From positions 1,674,001-1,738,000 of the forward strand of contig NZ_JQLY01000001.1 of assembly GCF_000744455.1 (NCBI RefSeq): a stretch of DNA of 64,000 bases. Reading direction: 5' to 3'. Below are positions 18,041 to 30,373 of this stretch, piece after piece. Both the position numbers and the translations under genes were made by a program. The notes beneath the pieces are model-generated. The model did no database searches. It was given only the letters and a program-made list of their open reading frames with translations, and had not been told where the DNA came from. Each line of letters starts with the position of its first letter. The first letter of the stretch is position 1. Source of the stretch: Methanobacterium sp. SMA-27 (lineage in GTDB: Archaea > Methanobacteriota > Methanobacteria > Methanobacteriales > Methanobacteriaceae).

Positions 18041-18267
18041 CTCTTTGTTTGCATTAACCACAGCGAAAGTCCAATTAAAATTATAGCCACCGCTACATTA
18101 GTTTTTATTGTGGAAAAACCTGTTCCTGGACTTTTAAGGATTGAAATATCAAAAACCCAACCCAAAAAAACTATAACACCAGCTAACAGTATTAAAATAC
18201 TAGATAATTCAGAAAAAAATCTCAACCTTTCAATCAAATCAGATTCATCTACCATTACATCTACCAA
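18028..18267 (-). pseudogene. N-terminal membrane domain of a sensor kinase, cut off by repeat R2
   Basis: 79 residues with two hydrophobic segments (ILILLAGVIVFLGWVFDISI and VAVAIILIGLSLWLM). The layout FLGWxFDIxILKSPGxGFSTIKxNxAxxxILIGLSLWL is, from memory, the N-terminal domain of membrane sensor kinases in Methanobacterium. It ends abruptly at WLMQTKRRYP, whose last codons are already the R2 core. It follows the six-PAS kinase with only a few bases between them and would be co-transcribed. Either a truncated gene or a surviving small membrane protein; the first is more likely. Confidence 0.6.
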
Positions 18268-18270
18268 TCC

Positions 18271-21561
<3,291 letters not shown>

Positions 21562-21591
21562 TATGAATAACCTATTATGTTGTATGTACAA

Positions 21592-22235
21592 ACTCCTATT
21601 TGTTATTATGGTGCTAGATAAATAGTGAAAATTAACTTATTACATTTAAATTTGTAATTGGAAGTATTTTATTACTAACAAGAACCATTTTTGTAGTGGA
21701 ATCATTTACATGCCTGTAGAATGAACTTTTTGACATTTTTAAAATAAAATAAGTATGCAAGTGTTGTTAAAATGATTTTCCGGTAATTTTACAGATTTTT
21801 TGGTAATTTAATCTATGATTACTCCAGATATTATAAAAACTATTGACTTTGATATTTTATTTTGCCTGCATACTAACCTTAAATGAATTACGGCCTTTTT
21901 TCTATAATACGAATCAAGAAAAGATTTATCGATGTTGGAATCTTAATGATACTGAATCAGGTTGACTTTTTAGGTCATCTGATTAAAATGAAAAAAATTT
22001 GGTGTCATGATAGATTTAATTTGCTTGTATTGGACAATAATTAAATAAACCTATTATCATCTTTTAATTTATAATGCCTAACTTTCAAATAGTTTAAGCT
22101 CCAACATTAAAAACCATTTACTGTTTGATTAGGTATATGATATCGTTTAAATCAATTTTTAGTCTTTTATGTTTCTGACATATCAAAATCGTGGAATAAT
22201 TTAGTCCTTGTGGTTAATTAACGCTAAATATTAAG
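21592..22235. other. Gene-free upstream region of the six-PAS kinase
   Basis: About 640 bp with no supported ORF. Contains no motif I can name with confidence. The R2 repeat starts at about 22236. Confidence 0.5.
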
Positions 22236-22800
22236 TAGTATATCAGTTAGAATTATGTATAATTAATGTAAATGCAATATTAGAAAATTATTTATACTCG
22301 AATCAAATATAAGGTAATATGGTAACCCCATGGTGGCAAAACAGCCATATAACGAAGTTTCAATTATCCATATATAAAAAACTTAATTCTTCAAAAATAT
22401 TTCATATCATTAAAGTTTGATTATGGAATAAAGTAAAGTTATTGACTAAATTTTCGGCTGAAATCACAATAATTAAGAAATCATGATTTTATTGGATGAT
22501 ATTGTTATTGAAAAAGGTTGTGGAGTGGAGTATAAGCCAAAGCTAGATTAAATTTCATCAACAAAGACGATAATTCCATATGTTAATCTATATCTTTTAA
22601 TTTACTGATACCTATCTTTTAAAATAGTGAATTTCCATAGTCTAGCACATTAACAGTCTGATTAGGTATGCATCAAGGATTCATTTTAGGTCCATATATA
22701 GTTGTTTAAATTTTCTGTATATCATAAATTGAGATTTGATAATGTTTGATAGATAAGAAATTTAATGTTTAATTAGTAGTAAACCCATTGGTGGCGTAAT
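22236..22800. repeat. Long intergenic repeat R2, copy 3 (longest)
   Basis: Contains all parts: AGTAGTAT, AAGGTAATATGGTAACCCCA, the arm ATAACGAAGT (site at 22331-22360, minus orientation), TTTAATTTACTGATA, core ATTAGGTATGCATCAAGGAT (22661-22680), and TTGAGATTTGATAATGTTT followed by GATAAGAAATTTA. A partial second arm, CCCATTGGTGGCGTAATAG, follows at 22785. Lies between the six-PAS kinase promoter and the 3' end of the TrmB gene. Confidence 0.8.
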
Positions 22801-22844
22801 AGTACTTATTCCCCAGATCACATTCATTATGTATGGAAACTATA

Positions 22845-23651
22845 TCAATCTTCCATAAAGGTATCCATATTACTTTTGTTGAAAAAGTTCATGACCCAAA
22901 CCACATTATATAAATCTGCAATTGTTTCCACAAATTCAGTATATTGATTCCATACACCAATTGCTGTTTGAGATATTACACTTTCATCCTTAAATTTACA
23001 AAATATCAATAGCATTTCTTTTTTATCTCTGATTATGACCTTTATGAATGGTATTTGGAATGTCTTTTTCTCACAATCTAATTCTTTAATACCCTCAGAA
23101 ATGTCTATTTTTTCTCCATCAGTAATGCTATATGGCGCTACAATAATCCTAGTCTGAATTCCTCTCTTTAATGACTTAGTTAAAGCATCATTCAATTTTT
23201 CAACTTCTTCATGAAACATGAACCCCGCTGCAATGTGCAGAGTACTCTTAGCACGGCCAATAATTTCTAATTCTTTTTTTATAATCTTATCAGAACCATA
23301 AATCAACCAAATAGGAGCAGGAGATTTTGATATTTGACTCTCATAGATGTTAACCACTTCTGATTCCGCTTCATCGAGTTCATCTTTGATCTTCACTCTT
23401 GATTTTTCAAAAACATCCTGCGGAGGCACAACCCCATATATCAACGGTTTTCCTCTCTTAATTTCTAAAAAATCTTTTTTATGTAAACTCTTTAATACAT
23501 CATATGTTCTGGAAAGTGGCACACCGGAATCTTCACTAATTTCTAACGCAGTAGCAGATATCAATGAAGCCAAAGACAGATATGCTTTAGATTCATAATC
23601 AGTAAGTCCTAATATTTTTAATGCATTTATTGTGGCTTGTTTTATTGGAAT
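22845..23651 (-). CDS. TrmB-family transcriptional regulator
   Basis: About 268 residues if started at 23651. The conserved TrmB winged helix begins ATINALKILGLTDYESKAYL and includes SGVPLSRTYDVLKSLHKKDF. The middle and C-terminal part is the PLD-like TrmB sensor fold (IYGSDKIIKKELEIIGRAKS). The frame up to the ribosome site GGAGGG (23657-23662) has no ATG, GTG or TTG at a normal distance, so the start may be ATT at 23651. Starting at 23573 would cut off half of the HTH. TrmB proteins control sugar or redox genes. Divergent from the NapH-like operon (180 bp), which it probably regulates. Confidence 0.8.
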   Translation of the reverse strand: MPIKQATINALKILGLTDYESKAYLSLASLISATALEISEDSGVPLSRTYDVLKSLHKKDFLEIKRGKPLIYGVVPPQDVFEKSRVKIKDELDEAESEVVNIYESQISKSPAPIWLIYGSDKIIKKELEIIGRAKSTLHIAAGFMFHEEVEKLNDALTKSLKRGIQTRIIVAPYSITDGEKIDISEGIKELDCEKKTFQIPFIKVIIRDKKEMLLIFCKFKDESVISQTAIGVWNQYTEFVETIADLYNVVWVMNFFNKSNMDTFMED

Positions 23652-23830
23652 AATATCCCTCCCTCATTTTCTTACTTTATACATGTTTAGTGAAAAAACA
23701 TTTAAATATTGCGGAATATTGATCTAAATATTAGAAAATAACTGTATGAATTCAAATATCAAGTTATTTTTGATTAAATGATCGTTTTGGAGTTATCCTA
23801 GTGAATGCTATAAAAATTGGAGGTAATTAA

Positions 23831-24556
23831 ATGAAAAAACATAAAATACGGTTAAGAATCTATATTTTAATAGCTTTGGTCATAACTTTGCCAATATTAT
23901 TAAATGTATATTCACCCATCTTAATGGTGTGGGGAATTAGAAATGGTATAATCACAGCAAGCTTCCTTATTTTTGCAGCATGGTTTATGCTATCACTATT
24001 TATGGGTAGATCAGTATCATGTGGCTACACTTGCCCTTATGGCGCGTTACAAGAAATTTTAGGAATTCATATTTTTAAAAAAAAGCCAATTTCTGAAAAA
24101 GCAAATAATATAAGATATTTTGTTTTTGTTATATTCCTCCTATTGGTATTATTTTTAATTTTTAATATAGGGTTAGCGAAAAACATTGACTTATTTGCTT
24201 CAAATGGCAATTTACAATTGGTTATTTTTATAACCATTTCTATAATGACAATAGGTTTATTATCAATACTATTAGGGAGTAGAGCCTTCTGCAGATATCT
24301 ATGTCCTCAAGGGGTGTTTTTAACAATAGGATCTAAACTAGGTAAAAAAATTAAAGTACCATCCTTACAATTAAACTCAAATAATAATAACTGTTCAAAT
24401 TGTAAATTATGTGATAAATCGTGCCCCATGGGTTTAAATGTTAACCTAATGGTTAATAACAGCACTATGGATAACTTAAATTGCATATTATGTGGTGAAT
24501 GTATAGAAAAATGCCCTAAAGATGCTATAAATTATTCTTTTAGAACTAAAGATTAA
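23831..24556 (+). CDS. NapH/CcoG-like membrane ferredoxin
   Basis: 241 residues, GGAGG before the ATG. Four membrane segments (about 9-27, 33-53, 97-117, 128-150). Two CxxxCP motifs on the cytoplasmic side (CGYTCPYG, CRYLCPQG) as in NapH-type proteins, and two C-terminal 4Fe-4S sites (CSNCKLCDKSCP and CILCGECIEKCP). Moves electrons between the membrane and a soluble partner. First gene of a three-gene unit with the cupin and zinc-ribbon genes and divergent from a TrmB regulator. The electron acceptor is unknown. Confidence 0.85.
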   Translation: MKKHKIRLRIYILIALVITLPILLNVYSPILMVWGIRNGIITASFLIFAAWFMLSLFMGRSVSCGYTCPYGALQEILGIHIFKKKPISEKANNIRYFVFVIFLLLVLFLIFNIGLAKNIDLFASNGNLQLVIFITISIMTIGLLSILLGSRAFCRYLCPQGVFLTIGSKLGKKIKVPSLQLNSNNNNCSNCKLCDKSCPMGLNVNLMVNNSTMDNLNCILCGECIEKCPKDAINYSFRTKD

Positions 24557-24572
24557 AAAAACAGGTGATAAA

Positions 24573-24911
24573 ATGAGAATATCTAAAGTATCAGACATTA
24601 AATCCTCTCCAAACCCTCACGGAGTCTATGCACGTAAAATATATGATACCGAAAATGCTGTAGCAGTTCACATGACCATTAAACCAGGAGAATCCTTAAA
24701 AAAACACAGCACTCCTGTAGATGTGTTTTTCTATGTTTTAGAAGGTGAGGGTATTGTTGAAATTGGAGAAGAAAAAGAGAGAGTAAGTAAAGATGCTCTA
24801 ATTGAAAGTCCTGCCAAAAAACCACATACATGGTATAATGAAGGACAAAATAATCTAAAAATATTAATTGTCAAAGTCCCAAGACCAATCAGATCTACAA
24901 AAGTTATTTAA
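24573..24911 (+). CDS. Cupin-domain protein
   Basis: 112 residues, a single cupin barrel: motif 1 HSTPVDVFFYVLEGEGIVEI and motif 2 SPAKKPHTWYNEG, with metal-ligand-type His residues in both. Small one-domain cupins bind a metal and a small ligand, as enzymes or sensors. 16 bp after the ferredoxin gene with AGGTGA as ribosome site, so in the same operon. Confidence 0.85.
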   Translation: MRISKVSDIKSSPNPHGVYARKIYDTENAVAVHMTIKPGESLKKHSTPVDVFFYVLEGEGIVEIGEEKERVSKDALIESPAKKPHTWYNEGQNNLKILIVKVPRPIRSTKVI

Positions 24912-24931
24912 ATACATTAAGGAGCTATAAA

Positions 24932-25126
24932 ATGGTTAAAGAAGTCGATGAAGACAAAGTATTTGAACAGAAATTGAAAGGTAAAATGGGTTGGAAATGT
25001 TCATGCTCTCTAGATATAGTGGACAAAGAATGCTCCCTAAAACAGATCATATGCAAAGGATGTGGAAAATCTTTTAAAACTAACAGCGATAAGGAATATT
25101 GCTTTGATTGTGATAAAAAAAGATAA
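24932..25126 (+). CDS. Small zinc-ribbon protein
   Basis: 64 residues with cysteines in pairs: CSCS near 24, C-K-G-C (ICKGCGKSF) and C-F-D-C (YCFDCDKK) at the end. It would bind one or two zinc ions or an iron-sulfur cluster. Directly after the cupin gene with AAGGAG upstream; third gene of the operon. Role unknown, perhaps an electron-transfer or assembly partner of the membrane ferredoxin. Confidence 0.7.
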   Translation: MVKEVDEDKVFEQKLKGKMGWKCSCSLDIVDKECSLKQIICKGCGKSFKTNSDKEYCFDCDKKR

Positions 25127-25301
25127 TATCAAAAAATAAACAAATTGATTTGAAGATTAAGAATATTTTACCATATTTTTTTATTCGAGGATCTTAAATT
25201 AAGAAACGATTGTAGTGTTGAAATACTTCTCTGCATTTTCTAACCACTTATCAGATTTCCCCAATGAAATTCCCCCCCCCCATTCCAGTTATATCCGTTC
25301 T

Positions 25302-25522
25302 CTATATTTTAATCTTTAATGTGATTTTAAATGTTGTTCCATTGTTTTGGTCGAGTTTGATTGTACCTTCGAGTTGTTCTACTAGGGTGTTTAGTAATTG
25401 TAGTCCTAGTTTTTTGGGTTTTTGGATGTCGAATTCTTTTGGTACGCCCACACGTTATCTTTGATTATTAATTCAGTTTCTTCACTTTTATGATGCAATG
25501 ATATAGATATTTCGCCTTTACT
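25302..25522 (-). pseudogene. Histidine-kinase HATPase_c C-terminal remnant, frameshifted
   Basis: The minus strand reads KGEISISLHHKSEETELIIK, then DN. One base is missing in what should be DNGVGVP. After the shift it continues PKEFDIQKPKKLGLQLL, VEQLEGTIKLDQNNG and TFKITLKIK before the stop. This is the last quarter of a HisKA_2-type kinase. Its upstream side stops exactly where R2 copy 4 begins (25525). A 10-C run at 25272-25281 and a 22-codon tail (KSDKWLENAEKYFNTT) lie downstream, in 25127-25300, which otherwise holds no gene. Confidence 0.75.
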
Positions 25523-25524
25523 AT

Positions 25525-25645
25525 GATCAGGTATGCATCAAGGATACCTTTTAGATCCCATCTATAACTGTTTAAATCTTCCGCATATCTTAATTGAGAT
25601 TAGAATATGTTTAATGGATAAGAAACTTATGTCTAAGTTAATCTT
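25525..25645. repeat. Long intergenic repeat R2, copy 4 (short)
   Basis: Starts at the core GATCAGGTATGCATCAAGGA and continues ACCTTTTAGATCCCATCTAT, then TTGAGATTAGAATATGTTT and GGATAAGAAACTTATG. It lacks the left half. Lies between the kinase remnant and the 3' end of the AI-2E transporter gene. Confidence 0.75.
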
Positions 25646-25687
25646 TTAATTATTGATAATTATTGTTTGTCCATGAATTCCTAGATT

Positions 25688-26695
25688 CTATTTATGATCA
25701 TTTTTTTTATTATTCTCATCCTCTTCTTCTCCACTAGACATTATTGAAGCCAGCCAGCGAGTTTCATCATAGTTTTCTAGATATTTTATGACAATCAAGG
25801 TTAAAGGTACTCCAATTAAAAATCCTGTAGGACCTAAAACCCAACCCCACACAAATAATGAAACAAACACCACATAAACTGACATCTGAAGACCTTTTCC
25901 TGTTAGTCTTGGGAATATAATACTTTCAGCAATGGTGTTAATGATGATGAAGAAAAGTCCCATGATGATAGCGCCTTGTATGCCGAATTTAGACCAAGCT
26001 ATCAATACTGGAGGTATAGCTGCTATTATTATACCTATGTATGGTATAAATCCCAGGAAAAATGTTAGTAATCCCCAGAGTACTGCAAAATTAATGTCGA
26101 AGACGAAAAGTATAACTGAAACGCTTATACCGTAAAAAAAGTTTACTTTTGCTCTGATTATAAAATAGTCGATAGTATCACGAATAAGAGCGAATGTTTT
26201 ATTTAGGGTAGGACTATCCGTACCAAATCCTTTTTCAAGTCTTGTTTTTATTTGAGGTAGTTCATAAACCAGAAATATGACTGAGAACAGAAGGAAAGTT
26301 CCAATAGCAATTAACCCAGCAGAATCTGAAACAGGAATATTGTCAACAATAAATGTTATTATCTGATTTCCGTACTGTGCAAGAAACCCTGAAGAGTTTA
26401 TAGTGAAAGTAGGAAGTGCTTTAACTAATTGAGCTAGTGTATACACAAGAAAACCCATTATTGCAGCACCTAAAGCTAAAGTTCCAACTAATGTTACTAA
26501 TACTGATAGATTGTAAGACAAACCCTTCTTTTTAAGCCACATCAAAAAGGGATAGATAATTATGCTTATGAATATTGAAAGGAATATTGGTCCCAAAATC
26601 ACCGAACTATATTTCATTCCCAGTAAAGCTACAAAAATTACTGCTATAACAAGTATTTGCTGAAGAAATGAGGGTATTTTAAATTCATCATTCAT
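25688..26695 (-). CDS. AI-2E family transporter (PF01594-like)
   Basis: 335 residues with about 7-8 membrane segments in the family order: two N-terminal helices (IFLSIFISIIIYPFLMWL), a central soluble part (SDSAGLIAI onwards), then the conserved PYIGIIIAAIPPVLIAW and LGPTGFLIGVPLTLIVIKY motifs. A charged cytoplasmic tail follows (SSGEEEDENNKKND). Family members are permeases or ion/proton exchangers; the substrate here is unknown. Start supported by GGAGG. Length is normal for the family. Confidence 0.9.
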   Translation of the reverse strand: MNDEFKIPSFLQQILVIAVIFVALLGMKYSSVILGPIFLSIFISIIIYPFLMWLKKKGLSYNLSVLVTLVGTLALGAAIMGFLVYTLAQLVKALPTFTINSSGFLAQYGNQIITFIVDNIPVSDSAGLIAIGTFLLFSVIFLVYELPQIKTRLEKGFGTDSPTLNKTFALIRDTIDYFIIRAKVNFFYGISVSVILFVFDINFAVLWGLLTFFLGFIPYIGIIIAAIPPVLIAWSKFGIQGAIIMGLFFIIINTIAESIIFPRLTGKGLQMSVYVVFVSLFVWGWVLGPTGFLIGVPLTLIVIKYLENYDETRWLASIMSSGEEEDENNKKNDHK

Positions 26696-26953
26696 TTTTT
26701 GCCTCCTTTATACTTAACTATCAAATTGCTAAATGTTCCCAAAAACTTTATATTTTCAATGCTTCTAGAATTTGTTCTATGTGGTTTATTGCTCATCACT
26801 CTTGCCACCATACTACCTACAGTTGGCAAATTACCTATTAAACCGGATAAAATTGTCACAATCAAAAGTATGATGAAAAGACAAGAAGTTCAACCAACAA
26901 TAAACCACCCTCTGAAATTATTATATAATATTATACATTGAAACATGACACAA

Positions 26954-27202
26954 CTAATAGCCCATTTTTTCTACTTTTTTTATCCCTTGAGGCGTGATTT
27001 TTGCTTTAAATTCATTGCCTAAAAATATTTCAAGCTCTAAATATCCATCTTTTTCTAGATCTTCAACATTAGAAAATAATTCCTCAGATGTAATATCTAA
27101 AGTTTCCATTAAATCCCTACTATCAACTGAATATCCATAGCTAATTTTATCTAAGTTATATATATTCTTCAATATTTTCCTTCTAATTTCTACTTCATCC
27201 AT
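26954..27202 (-). CDS. Small winged-helix protein
   Basis: 82 residues: helix (EVEIRRKILKNIYNLDKI), HTH-like helix pair (VDSRDLMETLDITSEELFSN, VEDLEKDGYLELEI), then a beta wing (FKAKITPQGIKKVEK). This is the one-domain winged-helix form often found in archaeal regulators. GGAGG precedes the start. It lies about 250 bp upstream of the transporter gene on the same strand; regulation of that gene is possible but not shown. Confidence 0.75.
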   Translation of the reverse strand: MDEVEIRRKILKNIYNLDKISYGYSVDSRDLMETLDITSEELFSNVEDLEKDGYLELEIFLGNEFKAKITPQGIKKVEKMGY

Positions 27203-27414
27203 TAAATTTCCTCCAATATTATTTTAAACATTATTAGATGTATTTTACAGACTGGATATTGTAATTGATTTAATTTTGATGGTTTTTAATTTAACCCAAT
27301 AGTTCTTTAATTATAAATACTCCATTTTACTATTTTTAATGTTAAATTAATAATTTTGGAGTAATAATCTCCATCAGAGGGATTGATAAGATTTAATATA
27401 ATCCTGTAATAGAA

Positions 27415-27567
27415 TTATCCCATTCCTCTGTTTATCAATTCCATTATTCCATATGCTATGAGTACAATTCCTAATAAGTATGCTACAATCGCAGGATCTA
27501 TAATAAAAATTACACCTATGATTATTGCAATTATCCCCATTATTTCACGGTATGTTTCAGTGTTCAT
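27415..27567 (-). CDS. Small membrane protein, DUF3096/DUF308-like, 50 residues
   Basis: Translates as MNTETYREIMGIIAIIIGVI, IIDPAIVAYLLGIVLIAYGI, then MELINRGMG. Two hydrophobic helices joined by a short DP turn, the pattern of DUF3096/DUF308-type small membrane proteins. No close ribosome site seen, so possibly leaderless. Neighbour at 27869 is a second small membrane protein on the same strand. Function unknown. Confidence 0.7.
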   Translation of the reverse strand: MNTETYREIMGIIAIIIGVIFIIDPAIVAYLLGIVLIAYGIMELINRGMG

Positions 27568-27868
27568 ATTCTATTTTATGTAAAAGAAAACATATAATTT
27601 TAATGAAAAACACTTAAACCCCCACACACAACACTTGAAATTCAAAGAAAATAATTAAAAGAGTAACTATGACAAAATTATTTTGTTATAGTTAACTAGA
27701 ATGTTTTCTATTCAAATACTCTGCGAATCCATTTGTTAAAAAAATAGTTTTGAAGTTTGAATAGTAGACTAAAACTAGCACAACGTTATGTATAATGTAT
27801 CATCGAGTTGAATAATGAATTTAAAAAAAAAATAAAGAGATTTTGAGTATCTAAGTTATATAAATGAA

Positions 27869-28027
27869 TTATTTTGCAATTAATGCTATAATCCCTGAAA
27901 TTAGCATTACTAATATTGCTACATACAATAACCAAAGAGCGAAACCTGGGAATAGTAATAAAATAATTAGAAAAATAATAGCAAGGCCCAGCAATGACCC
28001 ACCACTTGCTTGTTGTGTCTCCACCAT
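27869..28027 (-). CDS. Small membrane protein, 52 residues
   Basis: Translates as MVETQQASGGSLLGLAIIFL, IILLLFPGFALWLLYVAILV, MLISGIIALIAK. Polar N-terminus followed by two membrane helices. GGAGGTG ribosome site 6 bases before the ATG, which supports a real gene. No family recognised. The DNA between it and the gene at 27415 (27568-27868) holds no other supported ORF. Confidence 0.7.
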   Translation of the reverse strand: MVETQQASGGSLLGLAIIFLIILLLFPGFALWLLYVAILVMLISGIIALIAK

Positions 28028-28186
28028 TTTTTCACCTCCATAATATTTTTAATCCACTATAATAGATAATATAATCTTATTACTGTATAAATTTATGGTT
28101 TTTTAATTTTACTAACTATCAAGGTGATTTTATTTCACAGGGGGAGTGCCGACGAATAACAAAAAGTTTGTTTGTCAAATCTGTAT

Positions 28187-28687
28187 TTAAGTTGCAGTCT
28201 TGGATGTTTGGTGAGTCTTAAGGGTAATTATAATATCCGCTGAATTCTTCAAAGCTACACTGAACCCAGGTTCAGCCCCAATAACAATAGTTTTTTTCCC
28301 GTGTTCCTTGGCAACGTTTATTAATGGAAAAAAGTCAACATCACGGGTCATGATGGCTATGATGTCAATATTTGGATTGTGAATAAGTTCAAATGCCTCC
28401 ACAGCCATCTGGACATCTGTTTCCCCTGCAACAATCATAGGTGAGAAACCTTGATTTACTACAGCTTCTATAAGTTTGTCTGAAGCATACTGATTAAGAA
28501 AAACCTTGCCTATCTTTATATTACCATATTCCGCTATTAAATCTTTTACTGTATCTAAATCGCAGTCAAATTCCTTTCTGAGCATGTTTGGTCCATCTAC
28601 AAGTAGACCAATATTTTTATCATGACTATCATGCTTTATAAGTGGAATATATTCTTTAAATGAACTAAATTTATCTAAACGACGCAT
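28187..28687 (-). CDS. NYN-domain (LabA-like) protein, TIGR00288 type
   Basis: 166 residues of the PIN-like NYN fold. The acidic site residues are visible: LLVDGPNML (first Asp), [13 protein letters not shown] and [20 protein letters not shown] (second and third acidic groups), and [16 protein letters not shown] near the end. NYN proteins are often RNases, and archaeal members of this type are widely conserved and uncharacterised. GGAGAT ribosome site before the start. Stands alone. Confidence 0.85.
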   Translation of the reverse strand: MRRLDKFSSFKEYIPLIKHDSHDKNIGLLVDGPNMLRKEFDCDLDTVKDLIAEYGNIKIGKVFLNQYASDKLIEAVVNQGFSPMIVAGETDVQMAVEAFELIHNPNIDIIAIMTRDVDFFPLINVAKEHGKKTIVIGAEPGFSVALKNSADIIITLKTHQTSKTAT

Positions 28688-28885
28688 TTACATCTCCAAT
28701 AATAAATGTAAAAATTAATCAGGATATATAATCAGTTTACCAACATATACACATTAAAAAATATCAATTTCTATCTTTTAGGATAATTTTTATTGATTCA
28801 TAATAATTTAGGAAATTTTAAAAAAAAATATATATTTATAAATACTATTTTTCATTGTTGTTTCTTTTTTCGTCTAATTTTAAAC

Positions 28886-29482
28886 TCATTCAGGACTTTC
28901 TAGTTTGTCTAGTCTTTCCTCGATTTTTTTGAGTTTTTTGTTTGTGGATCCTCTGTATTCGTTGAATCTGCTGTCTAGAGTATCTAGATCTCTTGATACT
29001 TTGGTGTATCTTTTTTCTATGTCTAGAATGTCGTCTTTGGTTGCTAGTTTCCAGTCTTTTATGAGTTGGTCGCTTTTTTCGTCTAAAAATAAGTCTATTT
29101 TATTTGACATTGAGTCTGTACTCGTTGCTCCTTTAACTGAGCCTTTTAATTTTTCGCTTACACCTGATACTTTCTCGCTTACACCACTACCTGTAATCTT
29201 CTCGCCTGCACCCGACACAGTAGAACGTACCCTATCACCCATTCCAGTTGCTTTTTCTCCCATTCCCGACATTTTTGCACCAACTCCTCCCATATCGTTA
29301 TCTTCACCTTTCACTTTTTCACTTGCACCTGAAACTGTTGATCTTGCTTTTTCACCGGTTTCAACAGCAACTGAACGTGCCTTCGCAAATGATAGATTCC
29401 TAGTGTCCTGCATATAGAAATAAAGCAAAACCACAATGGCACCTGCGATTACTAGTATTGCCAATAACTCTAATGGAGTCAT
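28886..29482 (-). CDS. Membrane-anchored protein with Ser/Gly/Glu-Lys repeats and coiled coil
   Basis: 198 residues. N-terminal membrane helix ([18 protein letters not shown]), then a repeat region (about 42-115) built of SGxGEKxxG units ([36 protein letters not shown]), then a C-terminal coiled coil ([20 protein letters not shown] and on). The ATG overlaps the stop of the upstream gene by the ATGA motif, so the two are translationally coupled. No family recognised; looks like a membrane-tethered scaffold or rod. Confidence 0.7.
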   Translation of the reverse strand: MTPLELLAILVIAGAIVVLLYFYMQDTRNLSFAKARSVAVETGEKARSTVSGASEKVKGEDNDMGGVGAKMSGMGEKATGMGDRVRSTVSGAGEKITGSGVSEKVSGVSEKLKGSVKGATSTDSMSNKIDLFLDEKSDQLIKDWKLATKDDILDIEKRYTKVSRDLDTLDSRFNEYRGSTNKKLKKIEERLDKLESPE

Positions 29483-29901
29483 TTATGTTTCCATCCTTTA
29501 GATTTACCTGTTTTCTCTTCAAGTTCCTTTTCCTTCTCCTCTATGTCCATAAGCAGTTTTTGAAGTTTTATATATTCTGTTTTTGCTTCAAGACGATTAA
29601 CCCGCTCATTTATCTCGCCGTGGAGGTATCCGGCTTTATGCATTAAATTAGATGTGTTTTCCCTTATAGTGGTTAATTTTTCCTGCTGATCCTTTGGTAG
29701 AACTATATCATTCATCATGCGTTTGGATTCCAAGTCCCTTTCAACAAGCTCTATCTTCTTTAGTTCAGCCTGTTTTGTGAGGAATTCAACGTTAGTCTGT
29801 GCTTCTCTGACCCGCCTCCATTGCATAAGTGCAACTATCAATCCAACAACTACTATGGCTGCTATTACTATATAAAGTACATTTTGTTCAATTGCCACCA
29901 T
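29479..29901 (-). CDS. Membrane-anchored coiled-coil protein
   Basis: 140 residues. N-terminal membrane helix ([20 protein letters not shown]) followed by coiled coil from about 30 to 130 ([40 protein letters not shown]). Middle gene of a three-gene operon: 14 bp after the PRC-barrel gene and overlapping the next gene by ATGA. Both downstream products share the plan of one N-terminal helix and a long cytoplasmic coil, which suggests a joint membrane complex. Confidence 0.7.
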   Translation of the reverse strand: MVAIEQNVLYIVIAAIVVVGLIVALMQWRRVREAQTNVEFLTKQAELKKIELVERDLESKRMMNDIVLPKDQQEKLTTIRENTSNLMHKAGYLHGEINERVNRLEAKTEYIKLQKLLMDIEEKEKELEEKTGKSKGWKHK

Positions 29902-29915
29902 ACTGTTACCTATTC

Positions 29916-30155
29916 CTATTGTTCGTGGATATCGCTTGTAAGTAGTACTTTATCCCCAATAATTTTTACAATGTCATAAGGAATTATAGTCCCGCCACTA
30001 GAACTTCCAAGGCTTTCCAAGATTCCTCCTTTTCCAACTTTGAACGATTCCAATGTCTGGGTTTCAAAGTCCACCTCCACATCTTGCACCTTACCAATTA
30101 CAATTCCCGCAGTGTCCACAACTTCCTTTCCAATGATTTCTTTTTTTATCAACAT
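29916..30155 (-). CDS. PRC-barrel domain protein
   Basis: 79 residues from the ATG at 30155 (AGGTGTG upstream); a longer frame to 30191 lacks a ribosome site. The PRC beta barrel is clear: [56 protein letters not shown]. Archaeal one-domain PRC proteins take part in cell division (CdpB-type) or RNA metabolism. Leads the operon with the two membrane-anchored coiled-coil genes, which fits a membrane-linked scaffold better than an RNA role; this is inference. Confidence 0.85.
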   Translation of the reverse strand: MLIKKEIIGKEVVDTAGIVIGKVQDVEVDFETQTLESFKVGKGGILESLGSSSGGTIIPYDIVKIIGDKVLLTSDIHEQ

Positions 30156-30373
30156 GGAATCACACCTTTTTTTTAGATCAATTATCAACAAGAATTTGTA
30201 ATATTATTTATGTTCGATTTTGTACTAGTAATTTTTTGTATGAATTGAAAAATGTTCTATATTCTGAAAACCGTACACTGCCCAATAATCCTTCAAAGAA
30301 ATTCAAAAAAACTGAGATAGATGAAGGATTTTAATTCAAAAAAAAATATATAAATAAAGGTTGTTTAAATCCT

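Noticed and set aside
25272..25281. Run of ten C in an AT-rich genome
   Set aside because: Could suggest phase variation, but it lies next to a kinase remnant and not in a functional reading frame or clear promoter.
26699..26941. 80-residue plus-strand ORF beside the AI-2E gene
   Set aside because: It starts with TTG inside the ribosome site of the minus-strand gene, has no own ribosome site and shows no family pattern.
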